This document shows, piece by piece, positions 52,426-62,269 of a stretch of 64,000 nt of DNA. Under the pieces are notes generated by a model. It was not told where the DNA came from, did not search any database, and saw only the letters and a program-made list of their open reading frames with translations. Where the stretch lies: positions 117,110-181,109 of the forward strand of contig NZ_CP123991.1 of NCBI RefSeq assembly GCF_029919255.1, in the 5' to 3' direction. The DNA is from a cyanobacterium endosymbiont of Epithemia clementina EcSB. Lineage in GTDB: Bacteria; Cyanobacteriota; Cyanobacteriia; Cyanobacteriales; Microcystaceae. The translations under genes were made by a program, and so were the position numbers. Numbering within the stretch: the stretch's first letter is position 1; each line of letters starts with the position of its first letter.

Positions 52426-52788
52426 CCTGAGCAACTTACCCTGACCGTGAGTTTACGAGGAACTCGCGACGTTCAAAACACATACCAAATTTTTCGGCTG
52501 ACTGGTCTATTAGATGCTTTCTCTGAACCAACTTTTCGTAAGGTGATTGGGAATTGCATAGATGAGGGACCGGCAAATGTTATTCTGGTCTTGTCTCAAA
52601 TTGACTTTATCGATAGTTCTGGACTGGGCGCTTTGGTTCAACTTGTCAAAAAAGCACAAGTCAATAAGGGTAGCTTACAAATCGTTACTAATCCTAGGGT
52701 AACTCAAACTGTTAAGCTAGTTCGTTTAGAAAAATTTTTGTCTTTGCAAACTTCAGTTGAAGATGCTATCAATAATCTTTTAAAATAG
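52423..52788 (+). CDS. STAS-domain anti-sigma factor antagonist
   Basis: This is a single STAS domain protein of the anti-sigma factor antagonist type (SpoIIAA/RsbV-like), which acts in partner-switching signalling with a kinase or phosphatase. Starting at the ATT at 52423 gives 121 residues (x-PEQLTLTVSLRGT...), which I prefer because of the strong Shine-Dalgarno. A GTG at 52447 would give 113. The phospho-acceptor region is conserved: LSQIDFIDSSGLGALVQLVKKA, with the serine pair after ID. It is followed 40-65 bp later by Mini-III on the same strand, so they are probably co-transcribed. No partner kinase or PP2C phosphatase is in the window. Confidence 0.88.
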   Translation: MPEQLTLTVSLRGTRDVQNTYQIFRLTGLLDAFSEPTFRKVIGNCIDEGPANVILVLSQIDFIDSSGLGALVQLVKKAQVNKGSLQIVTNPRVTQTVKLVRLEKFLSLQTSVEDAINNLLK

Positions 52789-52827
52789 TCAACTCATGAC
52801 AAAGGCGCTAGTGTTGCTTTTGTTCTT

Positions 52828-53328
52828 TTGGGGCATTTAAACCAAGTTAAGACTGTGAAAATACCGAATTCTGACCAAACTCAGTCTCCGATTCCCTATG
52901 AAATTAGTCGAGTCCATGATAGCCTCTCATTTGAGGCTATTGGTGTTAACTTAGAGCCAGTTGGTATGGTACAGCAGTTGTCCCCTAGCTTTCTGGCTTA
53001 TTTGGGGGATGCGGTTTATGAACTTTATGTTCGGAGTCACTATATCTTCCCCCCTCGGCGGCTAGCTGATTATCATAATGAAGTAGTATCATTAGTACGT
53101 GCAGAAAGCCAAGCTGCTTTTCTGTTAAATCTTCGCCCTTATTTAACGGAATTTGAGAAGGAAATTGTTCGTCGAGGACGTAATGCCACCACGGGAGGGC
53201 GTCGACGTATGTCACCAGAACTTTATCAACAAGCCACTAGTTTTGAAACTCTGATTGGCTATCTCTATCTACAAAATCCACAACGTTTAAATCAATTACT
53301 CAGAAAATTAAACTTAAATTCAGCTTAA
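52828..53328 (+). CDS. mrnC: Mini-ribonuclease III
   Basis: This dimeric endonuclease has the RNase III catalytic domain but no dsRNA-binding domain; in other bacteria and plastids it matures 23S rRNA. The conserved core starts at LSPSFLAYLGDAVYELYVRSH (with the catalytic Asp) around residue 52. It continues with the LADYHNEVVSLVRAESQA region and the RRGRNA motif, ending in SFETLIGYLYLQNPQRL with the catalytic Glu. The first 45 residues are poorly conserved, so the start is uncertain: TTG at 52828 (166 residues) or GTG at 52855 (157). It follows the STAS gene in a likely two-gene operon. Confidence 0.9.
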   Translation: MGHLNQVKTVKIPNSDQTQSPIPYEISRVHDSLSFEAIGVNLEPVGMVQQLSPSFLAYLGDAVYELYVRSHYIFPPRRLADYHNEVVSLVRAESQAAFLLNLRPYLTEFEKEIVRRGRNATTGGRRRMSPELYQQATSFETLIGYLYLQNPQRLNQLLRKLNLNSA

Positions 53329-53544
53329 GTTATCAAGTCCAAAGGAAGACTTATCTTAATTGAAGGAGAACGGAATATCTAACCCTTTTTTTATTTTCCT
53401 TTACTGATAAATTGAGAATATTTATTTATAGAAAAAAGTGCCGTTCTCAGGTGGGGACAGGTGATGTTGTGATCGTTGCAGTTACTTCTTGAAGGTTTGG
53501 GATATTAAAATTTTTGAGGGATTTTATTCATTACAGGTTATTTC
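53329..53544. other. Intergenic before the tandem duplication
   Basis: About 0.2 kb. No gene seen. No strong terminator was found for mrnC. Confidence 0.4.
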
Positions 53545-54728
53545 TCAATAGTTGACTTCGTCGTATTTTGACTCAGGTATTAAGCAGGTATTAAGAATAA
53601 TAAAAGTGTTTTCAAACTTCGTGGAACTCACCCTTGCCCAAAATGTACTATTTCAGTTAGTACAATTGAGGGGTTCAATATTCTTTTAAGATTGTGGGCG
53701 AACTATCTGATGATTGAAATGGACAAGCAGTCTGTTACCACTTTAGAGTAGACTCTTGGGAAAAAGACCGTAAATATAAAAAGACTGGGCTTTTGGGCAA
53801 TACTATGTTAAACCATTGTAAAAGTACTGAATCTTTAGAAAAAACTATGTTAGATCATACATGGCAGTAATGGTAACGAGAGATTAAATGTGGCGTGATC
53901 AATCTTTTTTTTGAGATGCAGTCCAAACCATATCTGAGGTTATCAAAAGTATTTTTATTTTTCCAAGTTAACACGCAATACTAGAACGAAAACTATGACT
54001 AATATCTATCCATTCAATTAGCCTGTTAATGGTGATTGACAGGCTGAAGTAGTGGTAAAAACAGTGTATTCAATGCAGGAGACTCGCCAGGCTCTTGAGC
54101 TGGTTCAAGAGCGCAAGACTGTAGTCTTGATCCTAGATAAATTACCTTTAGATCAAGCTCAGCGAGTGGCAGATTGGGTCGCGGGGGGAGCCTATGCCAC
54201 TGATGGACAAACCCTTTGGGTCGGAAAAAGGACATTAATGTTTGTTCCCAACCAAGTTAGTGTCAAGTCTAGTCGACCTCCCATTTCTCCTTTTGCTCCT
54301 AACCTCAAAACCTGTACAGAACACTTGACTAGTATATCTTAAGAAAAGTTCCTACAGAATTTTGCCGGTTAACCTCTTCAGGAGAGAGAAGACTAACATT
54401 CTCTGAAAAAAGTTCCCATAGAATTTAAGCGAATCTGTCATGTAAAGTACAGATATAAAACGCGTTGTCAATGATAAGCTTATGAAAATGCGGTTTTTGT
54501 GTAGCTAGCATCCCAGCAGGTTTTCTCCCTAACATTAAATTGCGTCGAACTCAATATTTTCAGTTGATTTATGCTTATAGTATTAAATGTTTAACTCGGT
54601 TCAATGAATAAGATTCTAAATTTAGAAAAACTTACCATTTCCTTTATCAGATTTTAAACTAGATACGAAGAGTTAAATTGATCGGAAAGATAGACTTAAC
54701 AGCAATTTATATTTATTGTGGTTCAGTT
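53545..54728. repeat. Tandem duplication, unit 1 (decayed copy)
   Basis: About 1.2 kb that matches unit 2 (54752-56027) in the same orientation and order. The match covers a 430-bp leader (for instance AAAAGTGTTTTCAAACTTCG at about 53601 and 54800, and AAAGACTGGGCTTTTGGGCA at about 53779 and 54979). It then covers the SepF-like gene and about 350 bp after it (GAAAATGCGGTTTTTGTGTA at about 54484 and 55790). The gene part is the most alike. Unit 1 lacks about 100 bp present in unit 2 before the gene. Confidence 0.85.
53995..54342 (+). pseudogene. SepF-like gene copy 1, with two nonsense codons
   Basis: This copy has the same ATG and reading frame as the intact copy at 55301. Codon 9 is TAG (TGG in the other copy) and codon 15 is TGA (TGT in the other copy). 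After codon 15 the frame is open to the same stop, with only a few substitutions, including in the SepF core ERKTVVLILDKLPLDQAQRV. Translation could in principle restart at a GTG at 54052, giving about 96 residues, but no ribosome-binding site supports it. This looks like a recent duplicate losing function. Confidence 0.8.
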
Positions 54729-54751
54729 TAAGAATGTTATCTATTAAATGT

Positions 54752-56027
54752 TAATCTCCAATCGTTAACCTCATCGTGTTTTGACTTAGGTATTAAGAAT
54801 AACAAAAGTGTTTTCAAACTTCGTGGAACTCACTCTTGTTCAAACTATGCTACCCCGATAAGTACAATTTAGGAGATTCAATATTGTTTTACAATTGTAG
54901 GCAGACTGTCTGATGATCAAAATGAATAAGCAGTCTGTTTCCACTCTAAAATAGACTCTTGATAAAAGAACCGCAAATGTAAAAAGACTGGGCTTTTGGG
55001 CAATACTATGTTAAACCATTGTGAAGGTACTGAGCCTTTGGAAGAAACTGTGATTAAGTGGTACATAGGCGGTAGCAATAACGAGAAATAAAATGTGGCG
55101 TGATTAACCTTTTTTTTGAGATGCAGTTTAAGCCATAGGAGGAAATAACTAAACAGAACTCACACTGCTTGGTCGGGAGCCTTTGTGCGGTCAGACACCT
55201 TTGGCTGATTAATATTTATAATCCAATAATCTGCATTATCTAAGGTTGTCAAAACTATTTTAATTTTTTCAAGTTAACACGCAATGCTAGAACGAAAACT
55301 ATGACTAATATCTATCCATTCGATTGGACTGTTAATGGTGATTGTCAGGCTGAAGTGGTGGTAAAAACAGTGTATTCAATGCAGGAGACTCGCCAGGCTC
55401 TTGAGCTGGTTCAAGAGCGCAAGACTGTAGTCTTGATTCTAGATAAATTACCTTTAGATCAAGCTCAGCGAGTGGCAGATTGGGTCGCGGGGGGAGCCTA
55501 TGCCACTGATGGACGAACTTTTTGGGTCGGAAAAAGAACATTAATGTTTGTTCCCAACCAAGTTAGTGTCAAGTCTAGTCGACCTCCCATTTCTCCTTTC
55601 GCTCCTAATCTCAAAACCTGCACAGAGCAGTTGACTAGTATTCCTTAAGAAAAGTTCCTGCAGAATTTTGCCGGTTAACCTCTTCAGGAGAGAGAAGACT
55701 AACATTCTCTAAAAAAAGTTCCCATAGAATTTAAGCGAATCTGTCATGTAAAGTACAGATATAAAACACGTTGTCAATGACAAGCTTATGAAAATGCGGT
55801 TTTTGTGTAGCTAGCATCTTAGCAGGTTTTCTCCCTAACATTAAATTGTGTCGAACTCAATATTTTCAGCTAATTTATGTTTATAGTATTAAATGTTTAA
55901 CTCGGTTCAATGAATAAGATTTTAAATTTAGAAGAACTTACTATTTCCGTTATCAGATTTTAAACAAGAAATTAAGAGTTTAATCTATCGGATGAAATAG
56001 ACTCAACGGCAACTTGTATTTATTCTG
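54752..56027. repeat. Tandem duplication, unit 2
   Basis: The second copy of the unit at 53545-54728, directly adjacent and in the same direction. It keeps an extra stretch of about 100 bp (about 55140-55240, beginning AGGAGGAAATAACTAAACAG) before the gene. Beyond the gene, both units carry similar remnants of another reading frame (RTQYFQLIYAYSIKCLTRF-like). Their non-coding parts have diverged clearly more than the gene. Confidence 0.85.
55301..55648 (+). CDS. Short SepF-like (DUF552) protein
   Basis: This 115-residue protein consists mostly of a SepF/DUF552 domain: EVVVKTVYSMQETRQALELVQERKTVVLILDKLPLDQAQRV, then DWVAGGAYATDG and LMFVPNQVSV. In SepF this domain polymerises and binds FtsZ. 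The N-terminal membrane-binding amphipathic helix and long linker of normal cyanobacterial SepF (about 190 residues) are absent. It may therefore be a paralogue or a truncated form; whether a full-length SepF exists elsewhere cannot be seen. The C-terminal 30 residues (SSRPPISPFAPNLKTC) are low-complexity. This is the intact copy of a tandem duplication; the other copy has two stop codons. Confidence 0.7.
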   Translation: MTNIYPFDWTVNGDCQAEVVVKTVYSMQETRQALELVQERKTVVLILDKLPLDQAQRVADWVAGGAYATDGRTFWVGKRTLMFVPNQVSVKSSRPPISPFAPNLKTCTEQLTSIP

Positions 56028-56039
56028 ATTCAGCCACCA

Positions 56040-57000
56040 GTAAACTTTATCAAGATAATGAATCAACATTAGGAACTTAATATTGGGCAGAAAGAGCTGT
56101 CTATCTGAAGACTAGTTGTCGTTGCATCAGTATAGATGTATCTAATATTGAAATAAATTTAACGAAGAATTAAACTACCTTAAAGGCAAAGAATATAGAC
56201 TGAGATATTTTCAGATAAAAATTATTGAAGAAGTCTTGATAAGATTGGCATTAAAAATGTAGCAAAAAGAATGAAGTGAGTGAACAAAAAGTAAAAATAA
56301 TGCTCAAAAATTTAAGTCAAAAATTACAGATAGAAAAATCTTAGATATTAAAACAGTTAGCAATTTGATAAAGTGGCTGCAATTAAAGGACAATAAAATC
56401 ATCATGTAATGTTAATAGATTTAGACAAACGAGTAAGCATAGGAATTCTAGAAATAAGAAAATTTAAATAAAAACTAAAATAGTTAAAAGTTTGAAAGAA
56501 TAAAATTTTTATTGAAATTGAAGAGATAAATATAACTTTTGAGAAATTAGATAGAAACATTCTAAACAAATAAATATTATAAGCTGAATAAGCTTAAGTA
56601 GTAGCAGATAGATTTCATTTAATGAAATAAATTAATATTCAAGTCGATAATCAAAAAATTTTTTTAATGAAAAGATAAAGAGCTTAAAAATACTAGTCGA
56701 AAAAAGAAAAAAACTTTCGGAATTAAATTAAGAGTAAATATGTTTCACTTAAAGATTAAAAAGATTAAAGTAAAGAACAAAAAGTCAAATTTAAACAGAT
56801 ATATCGAAAATCACTGATTATCCCTAAAATATACCAATTAAACAAGAAATTTAGAAATTTTTTTAAAATAACGAGATTGGAAATTAGGACTATTAAAATT
56901 AGCTGAAAGGAACAGAAGTAAAATATTAATAATAAATTGAGTTGATTAAAAGGAGAGCTGATTTATTTAGAAGATTTGTAGATTTTCAACTCTAAAATTT
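56040..57000 (+). mobile_element. Fossil of an ISL3-family transposase
   Basis: Forward-strand blocks in changing frames follow an ISL3 transposase from the zinc-finger region onward. They are YWAERAVYLKTSCRC (about 56083), EVSEQKVKIMLKNLSQKLQIEKS (about 56275-56345), then VVADRFHLM (about 56601, a hallmark of the family), GLLKLAE (about 56890), and ESLFI-KICRF near the end. Stops occur every 10-30 codons. The insertion abuts the end of duplication unit 2. No terminal inverted repeats were identified. Confidence 0.75.
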
Positions 57001-57229
57001 CTTAACTTGACATTTAACTAGTCAATTCTACATAATCAGTTTGGTATAATTTTAAAAACCAATTCGACGAGTTTAGCATAAAAAAGATTATGCTCGGCGA
57101 GAGGGTTATTTAAATTCCCTATCAGTTCCTTAATTTTCCTGTCCAAGGACCAAATGTTATTTTTAACATCAACTATCAAAACCTGCAGTTGATTGCGGAT
57201 TAGGAGTATTTTTCTTGTAAGTTAACCGT
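57001..57229. other. Intergenic downstream of the SulP gene
   Basis: About 0.23 kb, no gene seen; no strong terminator was noticed for the SulP gene. Confidence 0.4.
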
Positions 57230-58708
57230 TTATACACAATCATTTTCGGGAGCATCGAGTTTATCATGAACTGCTAAACGTTCTATTAAGGTGGCACTCG
57301 CTTCATTGAGTCCGATTAGATCAACTTTGATATTATGTTTGCGAAACCGTAAGACTACCTTATCCACAGCATCAACGGCAGAGTGATCCCACAAATGGGC
57401 GTGAGTTAAATCGATAGTCACTTTTCGCAGTTTTTCCCGGAAATCGAAAGCACTAATGAAGTTATCAACAGAAACAAAAAATATCTGCCCATTAACACTA
57501 TAAACTCGTTCAGTTCCATCTCCTTTGAGTAGGGAATCTACAAAAATAAGAGAGGCAATTTTACGACTGAAGAAAATAGCACTCATAGCAACTCCAATCA
57601 GCACTCCAATAGCTAGATTATGGGTTAACACAGTAATTAACACTGTGGTAATCATTACTGCAGTTTCGCTCTTCGGAAACTTAGTAATGTTACGGATAGA
57701 ATTCCAATTAAAGGTACTAATGGACACCATAATCATAATTGTTACTAAAGCTGCCATAGGAATTCGTGCTATCCAATCGCCAAAAACTAGAATAAAAGTC
57801 AAAAGAAAAATTCCAGCACTGAGGGTCGAAAGTCTTGCTCGTCCCCCAGAACGAATATTAATCACTGATTGCCCAATCATGGCACATCCAGCCATACCAC
57901 CAAAAAACCCTGTCACGATATTTGCTATTCCTTGGGCGATCGCCTCCTGATTTTTATTACTAGATGTATCGGTTAAATCATCAATTACATTGGCAGTTAA
58001 GAAAGATTCCAACAATCCTACTAAAGATAAAGTGAAAGCGTAGGGCAGAATAATTTGTAATGTCTCAAAATTCCAAGGAATTTCTGGTACAAGAAACACG
58101 GGGAGAGTACGAGGAAGAGTTCCCATATCCCCAACAGTAGGTACCTGAACCCCTGTCATCAAAGAAACAATGGTTAAGCTAACAATAGCTACTAATGGAG
58201 AAGGGATCACACTTGTGAGGCGAGGTAAACCGTAAATAATTACTAGCCCCATAGCGACCATTCCATAAACTAACCAGGAAGCCTCCTCAAATTGGGGCAG
58301 TTGGGCCTCAAAAATCAGAACAGCTAGAGCATTAACAAATCCGACCATAACCGCTCTTGGAACAAAGCGCATCTGATGACCGAGTTTGATCCAACCTAAA
58401 ATAATCTGAAGAATCCCTGTTAAGATTGTTGTGGCTAATAAGTATTGTAGTCCATAGTCTTTAACTAGAGTAGTCATTAACAAGGCCATTGCCCCTGTCG
58501 TTGCCGAAATCATGCCAGGCCGACCACCAATAAAGGCAGTAATAGTGGCAATACAAAAAGAGGAATATAGTCCTACTTGGGGGTCAACTCCTGCGACAAT
58601 AGAGAAAGCAATAGCTTCAGGAATTAGGGCTAAAGCTATCACAGTGCCTGCTATAATGTCATTTTTAACATTAGAAAACCAGACTTTTTTAGTAAAAATT
58701 TCACTCAT
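57230..58708 (-). CDS. SulP-family anion transporter
   Basis: This 492-residue inner-membrane transporter of the SLC26/SulP family carries sulfate, bicarbonate or related anions. The membrane part (about residues 1-385) has 10-14 helices, with the N-terminal signature [31 protein letters not shown] and [28 protein letters not shown] short STAS domain follows (about 405-485: [31 protein letters not shown]). It is shorter than the bicarbonate transporter BicA as I remember it (about 560), so substrate is uncertain. A HIP1 octamer lies at 57936. It is isolated between a transposase fossil and a desert. Confidence 0.9.
   Translation of the reverse strand: MSEIFTKKVWFSNVKNDIIAGTVIALALIPEAIAFSIVAGVDPQVGLYSSFCIATITAFIGGRPGMISATTGAMALLMTTLVKDYGLQYLLATTILTGILQIILGWIKLGHQMRFVPRAVMVGFVNALAVLIFEAQLPQFEEASWLVYGMVAMGLVIIYGLPRLTSVIPSPLVAIVSLTIVSLMTGVQVPTVGDMGTLPRTLPVFLVPEIPWNFETLQIILPYAFTLSLVGLLESFLTANVIDDLTDTSSNKNQEAIAQGIANIVTGFFGGMAGCAMIGQSVINIRSGGRARLSTLSAGIFLLTFILVFGDWIARIPMAALVTIMIMVSISTFNWNSIRNITKFPKSETAVMITTVLITVLTHNLAIGVLIGVAMSAIFFSRKIASLIFVDSLLKGDGTERVYSVNGQIFFVSVDNFISAFDFREKLRKVTIDLTHAHLWDHSAVDAVDKVVLRFRKHNIKVDLIGLNEASATLIERLAVHDKLDAPENDCV
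57936..57943. repeat. HIP1 octamer GCGATCGC
   Basis: Exact GCGATCGC inside the SulP gene, the second of the two copies seen in the window. Confidence 0.8.
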
Positions 58709-60609
58709 ATTTGTTTAACGAATAAAGATTATCTTAAATTAAGGTGTACAGAATTAATGTTAGTTTCCTACTAAGTGGGTAACTTCGGTCATACTAGCCG
58801 ATCAATTGATTATTCACTGCATCACTTCATACAGCAACAAATAACCTGATGCGATACCTCGTCTTCCAGCTATCATCCCTCTAACTGTCATTTCTCTAGT
58901 TACTTATACAAGTAATACTAATGGATTCTCAGGAGATTACATCTAAATATAGACTAACAATGCTTGATATCCTAACCACGACTATGTAATTGAGCTAAAG
59001 ATGGAAACGATCAAATCTAACTAAAGAATCTAGCGTGAGAGAAAATTAATAACTATATTTATATTGATCGTCGCAATAGAAAATTTAGAGAATAACGAGC
59101 ATTTACAACTACGCAAAGAGCCTTAAATTTTCCCATAGAAAATTATATATGTTTCCTATGGAAGTCGTCTTTCTATGAAAAGTTTAAAAGATATATACTT
59201 TCAAGGTTTAAATAAGCTAAAGTAGCGGTTAATAAAAAATTGTAGTTTTTTTATTTGATTTTAATTCTTGATAAGAAAATTTTACTAATTTGATATTTTT
59301 TGCCTAAAAAAATACCTGTAGATCACGTGCCATGTTTTCAAAAAGCTTCAACACGGCAATTTTTAGTTTATAGTTTTTGAAAATATTTAGAGGAATAGAT
59401 GAAACTGTTGGACTGTGTGACAAACAACTTTAAAAAATTAATATACCAAAAATCGTCTATAATTGTTTAATTAAGATAATTATTTCTCAGGCTTTTTAAG
59501 CTCTCGACACTAAGTATCATAATTTATTAATTAATATAAGAGTCCTAATGTTTATATACTCTGGAGCTAAAATTAACTCTTAACAAGAAAATTTACAAAA
59601 TTATTAATTTTAGATTTAAGCTTTAATATATAAGTTATTTTTTAGCTAAAAAAGTCTTGGAAAATAAATTTTCTGTGATTATTTTTTTGAAAAATGGGCA
59701 ACGGCAGAAGAAAGATTTTTTTAAAAACCACATGGTTAATTATATGGATATCCACAAGTTAAAAATTCATATAACTTTAATAGCGACTCCTCCTAATAAG
59801 GATACTCATATTTGTGGCAAATTTTGCGTAAAAATTCTCCCCGAGGGGGTATATAGATACCTTACTATAGTTAGTTGGTATCCTTGTTTATTAGAGTATT
59901 GTTTCGTTTGAATGGTGGTTAGTTCCTTGCTGGATAGTGCTCGCTATATTTTAGATTTATTTGAGTCTTAAAGAGATAAAAAAGCAGTTTAAAACTATAA
60001 ATTATACAAGTTAGAATCGTAGCAGTAACATCCTTGAAATTTACAACAAGAAAGGCGATCTTATAAATATAAGGCTTTTTAAAAAAACTGTTAGTATTAG
60101 TAGTGATATATTACTTTTATGGTGTACAAAATTGTAGCTATTAAATAAAAATATAAACAAAAGTAAATACCAAAATTCAGAATAAATATGATAATTATCA
60201 TAAAGATTTTTTGAGCATCCTAAATACTTTTTTCTAGTTGGCTATTTTTATAGAATAGAAATTTTTTATTTTTTAAAAGTATCTAACATAGTTTATTTTC
60301 AATTTGGTCAAACTTATCAAAAATATGTTTAATTATTTCTTGGTTTTATGGAGATAAATATCTAAATTTTACCCTTAATTCATTACCTAATATAGTGTTA
60401 TGTCTTCATATTTTTTAAAAAATACTCAATACATATTGAATGCTGCATACATGGAGTAAAAACTTAAGTTAATTTAAACATTGTTTGTTTAATAGAATTT
60501 TCTATTCTAGCCTAAATTCTATATTATTAAATAATAGTTTTTGATAATATCAATTTACAGAATATAAACTTGACTCTAATTGCCTAAATATTTATAATTG
60601 TTTGTTCTT
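58709..60609. other. 1.9-kb gene desert
   Basis: A/T-rich, no recognised gene. An 84-codon open stretch (59657-59911, +: MENKFSVIIFLKNGQRQKKDFF...) has some protein-like segments (LKIHITLIATPPNKDTH, GVYRYLTIVSWYPCLL). There is no recognisable family, Shine-Dalgarno or neighbours, so I do not call it a gene. The first 100 bp must hold the SulP gene promoter. Confidence 0.55.
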
Positions 60610-60644
60610 AAATTTAACTCTTTATAAAAGAGTTAAATTTAATT
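60610..60644 (-). terminator. Perfect 16-bp hairpin after hemN
   Basis: The arms TTAAATTTAACTCTTT (60610-60625) and its exact complement (60629-60644), loop ATA, lie about 105 bp beyond the hemN stop in the minus direction. Likely the hemN terminator. Confidence 0.55.
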
Positions 60645-60748
60645 TAAAATATTTTTTTAGTAAAGGTGACTTTATAGATTACTCCACTACATAATGACGT
60701 AATAATCTGTCTCTGTTGGTCAGAGATTTTTTTGAAAAATTAAGTCAC

Positions 60749-62158
60749 TTAAATTGCCTTAGAAAATGACTGTTCTTTCCGTCTTTTAAGATAAGTATCA
60801 AAGATAGAAGCAATATTACGGATCAATAATCTTCCAGGGGGTGTGACTTCAATGTAATCGCTAAATAATTTGACTAAGCCATCAGCTTCTAGAGATTTTA
60901 AGTCGACTAATTCATCAAAAAAATATTGATCAAAATCAAAATTAAAATCAGGATTGAACTGAAGATTATACTTTCCTTCAAAATGGGACTTATTGAGTTT
61001 AAATTGACACATAAGTTCCATGATAATTGCCCGTCGAATGATATCGTCTCGGTGGAGACTAACACCTTTCTCAATGGGCAGGTTTCCAGAAAATAGAGCT
61101 TTGTAATAACTTTTTAATGGCTTATAATTCTGGATATAAACATCATTTAACATGCTAATAGCTGTTACACCAAACGCAAAGAGATCAGATTCTGGTTTGG
61201 TGGTATATCCTTGGAAGTTACGATGTAATTTACCTTCTTGTTGGGCAATCGCTAATTCATCATTGGGTTTAGCAAAGTGATCCATGCCAATATACATATA
61301 ACCATTGCAGTTTAATTTTTCAATGGTCATTTGGAAAATAGCTAGTTTTTCTGCTACTTGAGGTAGATCTGTTTCAGAGATATTTTTCTGTGCTGCTTTC
61401 AACCAAGGCATATAGGCAAAGTTAAACAAGGCAATGCGATCAGGATTGAGTTTGATGGTCTTTCTAACAGTCTCTTTAAAAGTTTCTAAAGTTTGAAAAG
61501 GTAGCCCATAAATCAAGTCAACATTAGCCCCTTCAAACTCTGCTTCTCGAATCCAATCCATCACATTAAATAGCATAGACTCGGGTTGAATTCGATTGAT
61601 TGCTTCTTGAACTTTGGAATTAAAATCTTGAATACCAAAGCTAATCCGATTAAACCCTAATTTTTTTAAGAAGAAGATATAGTTTTTGTCAATATATCGT
61701 GGGTTAATTTCAATAGAAATTTCTGCTTTTTGATCAATATTGAAGTTTTTAACTAAGCTACTAAATAACCGTTCCAGTTGTGGTTGATTCAAATAATTAG
61801 GAGTCCCCCCTCCCAAATGGATTTGATTGACTTGACGAGCAGGGGAGATTAAAGCAGCAGTTTGACGAATATCCTGAATTAAATAATCTAAATAAAGAGG
61901 AGCAATTCTTTTATTTTTAGTAATGATTGTATTGCAGCCACAAAAATAACAAGCAGTCTCACAAAAGGGAATATGACAGTAAAGAGAAATAGGTTTTCTT
62001 TTATAATTTCCTGCTATTATTCCTCCCCGAAAATCTATTTCTTTTACCTCTGTTTTTAACTCAGTAGCAGGGGGATAACTGGTATAACGAGGTACAGATT
62101 TATTGTATTTATTCAGTAAATTGGTGTCAAATTGTACGGTTTGTGAGTTAGTCATCAT
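60749..62158 (-). CDS. hemN: Oxygen-independent coproporphyrinogen III oxidase
   Basis: This radical SAM enzyme converts coproporphyrinogen III to protoporphyrinogen IX without O2. Counting from the ATG pair at 62158 it has 469 residues; a TTG 21 bases upstream is possible but I see no ribosome-binding site for it. The cluster motif is CETACYFC plus GC (C66, C70, C73 and C75), as in E. coli HemN. IHLGGGTPNYL (SAM binding), ISFGIQDFN and VDLIYGLPFQT follow. The C-terminal lid with KLHRNFQGYTT and the HemN-specific winged domain is complete. The neighbouring gene upstream is a dead heme oxygenase; this is the low-oxygen ho2-hemN arrangement of cyanobacteria. An intact HemN means heme synthesis works under low O2, which suits a nitrogen fixer or a microaerobic host compartment. 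Confidence 0.94.
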   Translation of the reverse strand: MMTNSQTVQFDTNLLNKYNKSVPRYTSYPPATELKTEVKEIDFRGGIIAGNYKRKPISLYCHIPFCETACYFCGCNTIITKNKRIAPLYLDYLIQDIRQTAALISPARQVNQIHLGGGTPNYLNQPQLERLFSSLVKNFNIDQKAEISIEINPRYIDKNYIFFLKKLGFNRISFGIQDFNSKVQEAINRIQPESMLFNVMDWIREAEFEGANVDLIYGLPFQTLETFKETVRKTIKLNPDRIALFNFAYMPWLKAAQKNISETDLPQVAEKLAIFQMTIEKLNCNGYMYIGMDHFAKPNDELAIAQQEGKLHRNFQGYTTKPESDLFAFGVTAISMLNDVYIQNYKPLKSYYKALFSGNLPIEKGVSLHRDDIIRRAIIMELMCQFKLNKSHFEGKYNLQFNPDFNFDFDQYFFDELVDLKSLEADGLVKLFSDYIEVTPPGRLLIRNIASIFDTYLKRRKEQSFSKAI

Positions 62159-62269
62159 AGAGATTAACAATATTTTCAACAGTTTTGAAAAGGAATCTTC
62201 TTTTTAGGAAGTATAGAGTTAATGAAAAGTTGGTAGTTTTTAGCTTTGACTATTAACTGGTTAGTTTAG

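Noticed and set aside
59657-59911. 84-codon gene in the desert before hemN
   Set aside because: Open length is modest for A/T-rich DNA with runs of lysine codons. No family, Shine-Dalgarno or promoter supports it. It remains possible but unsupported.
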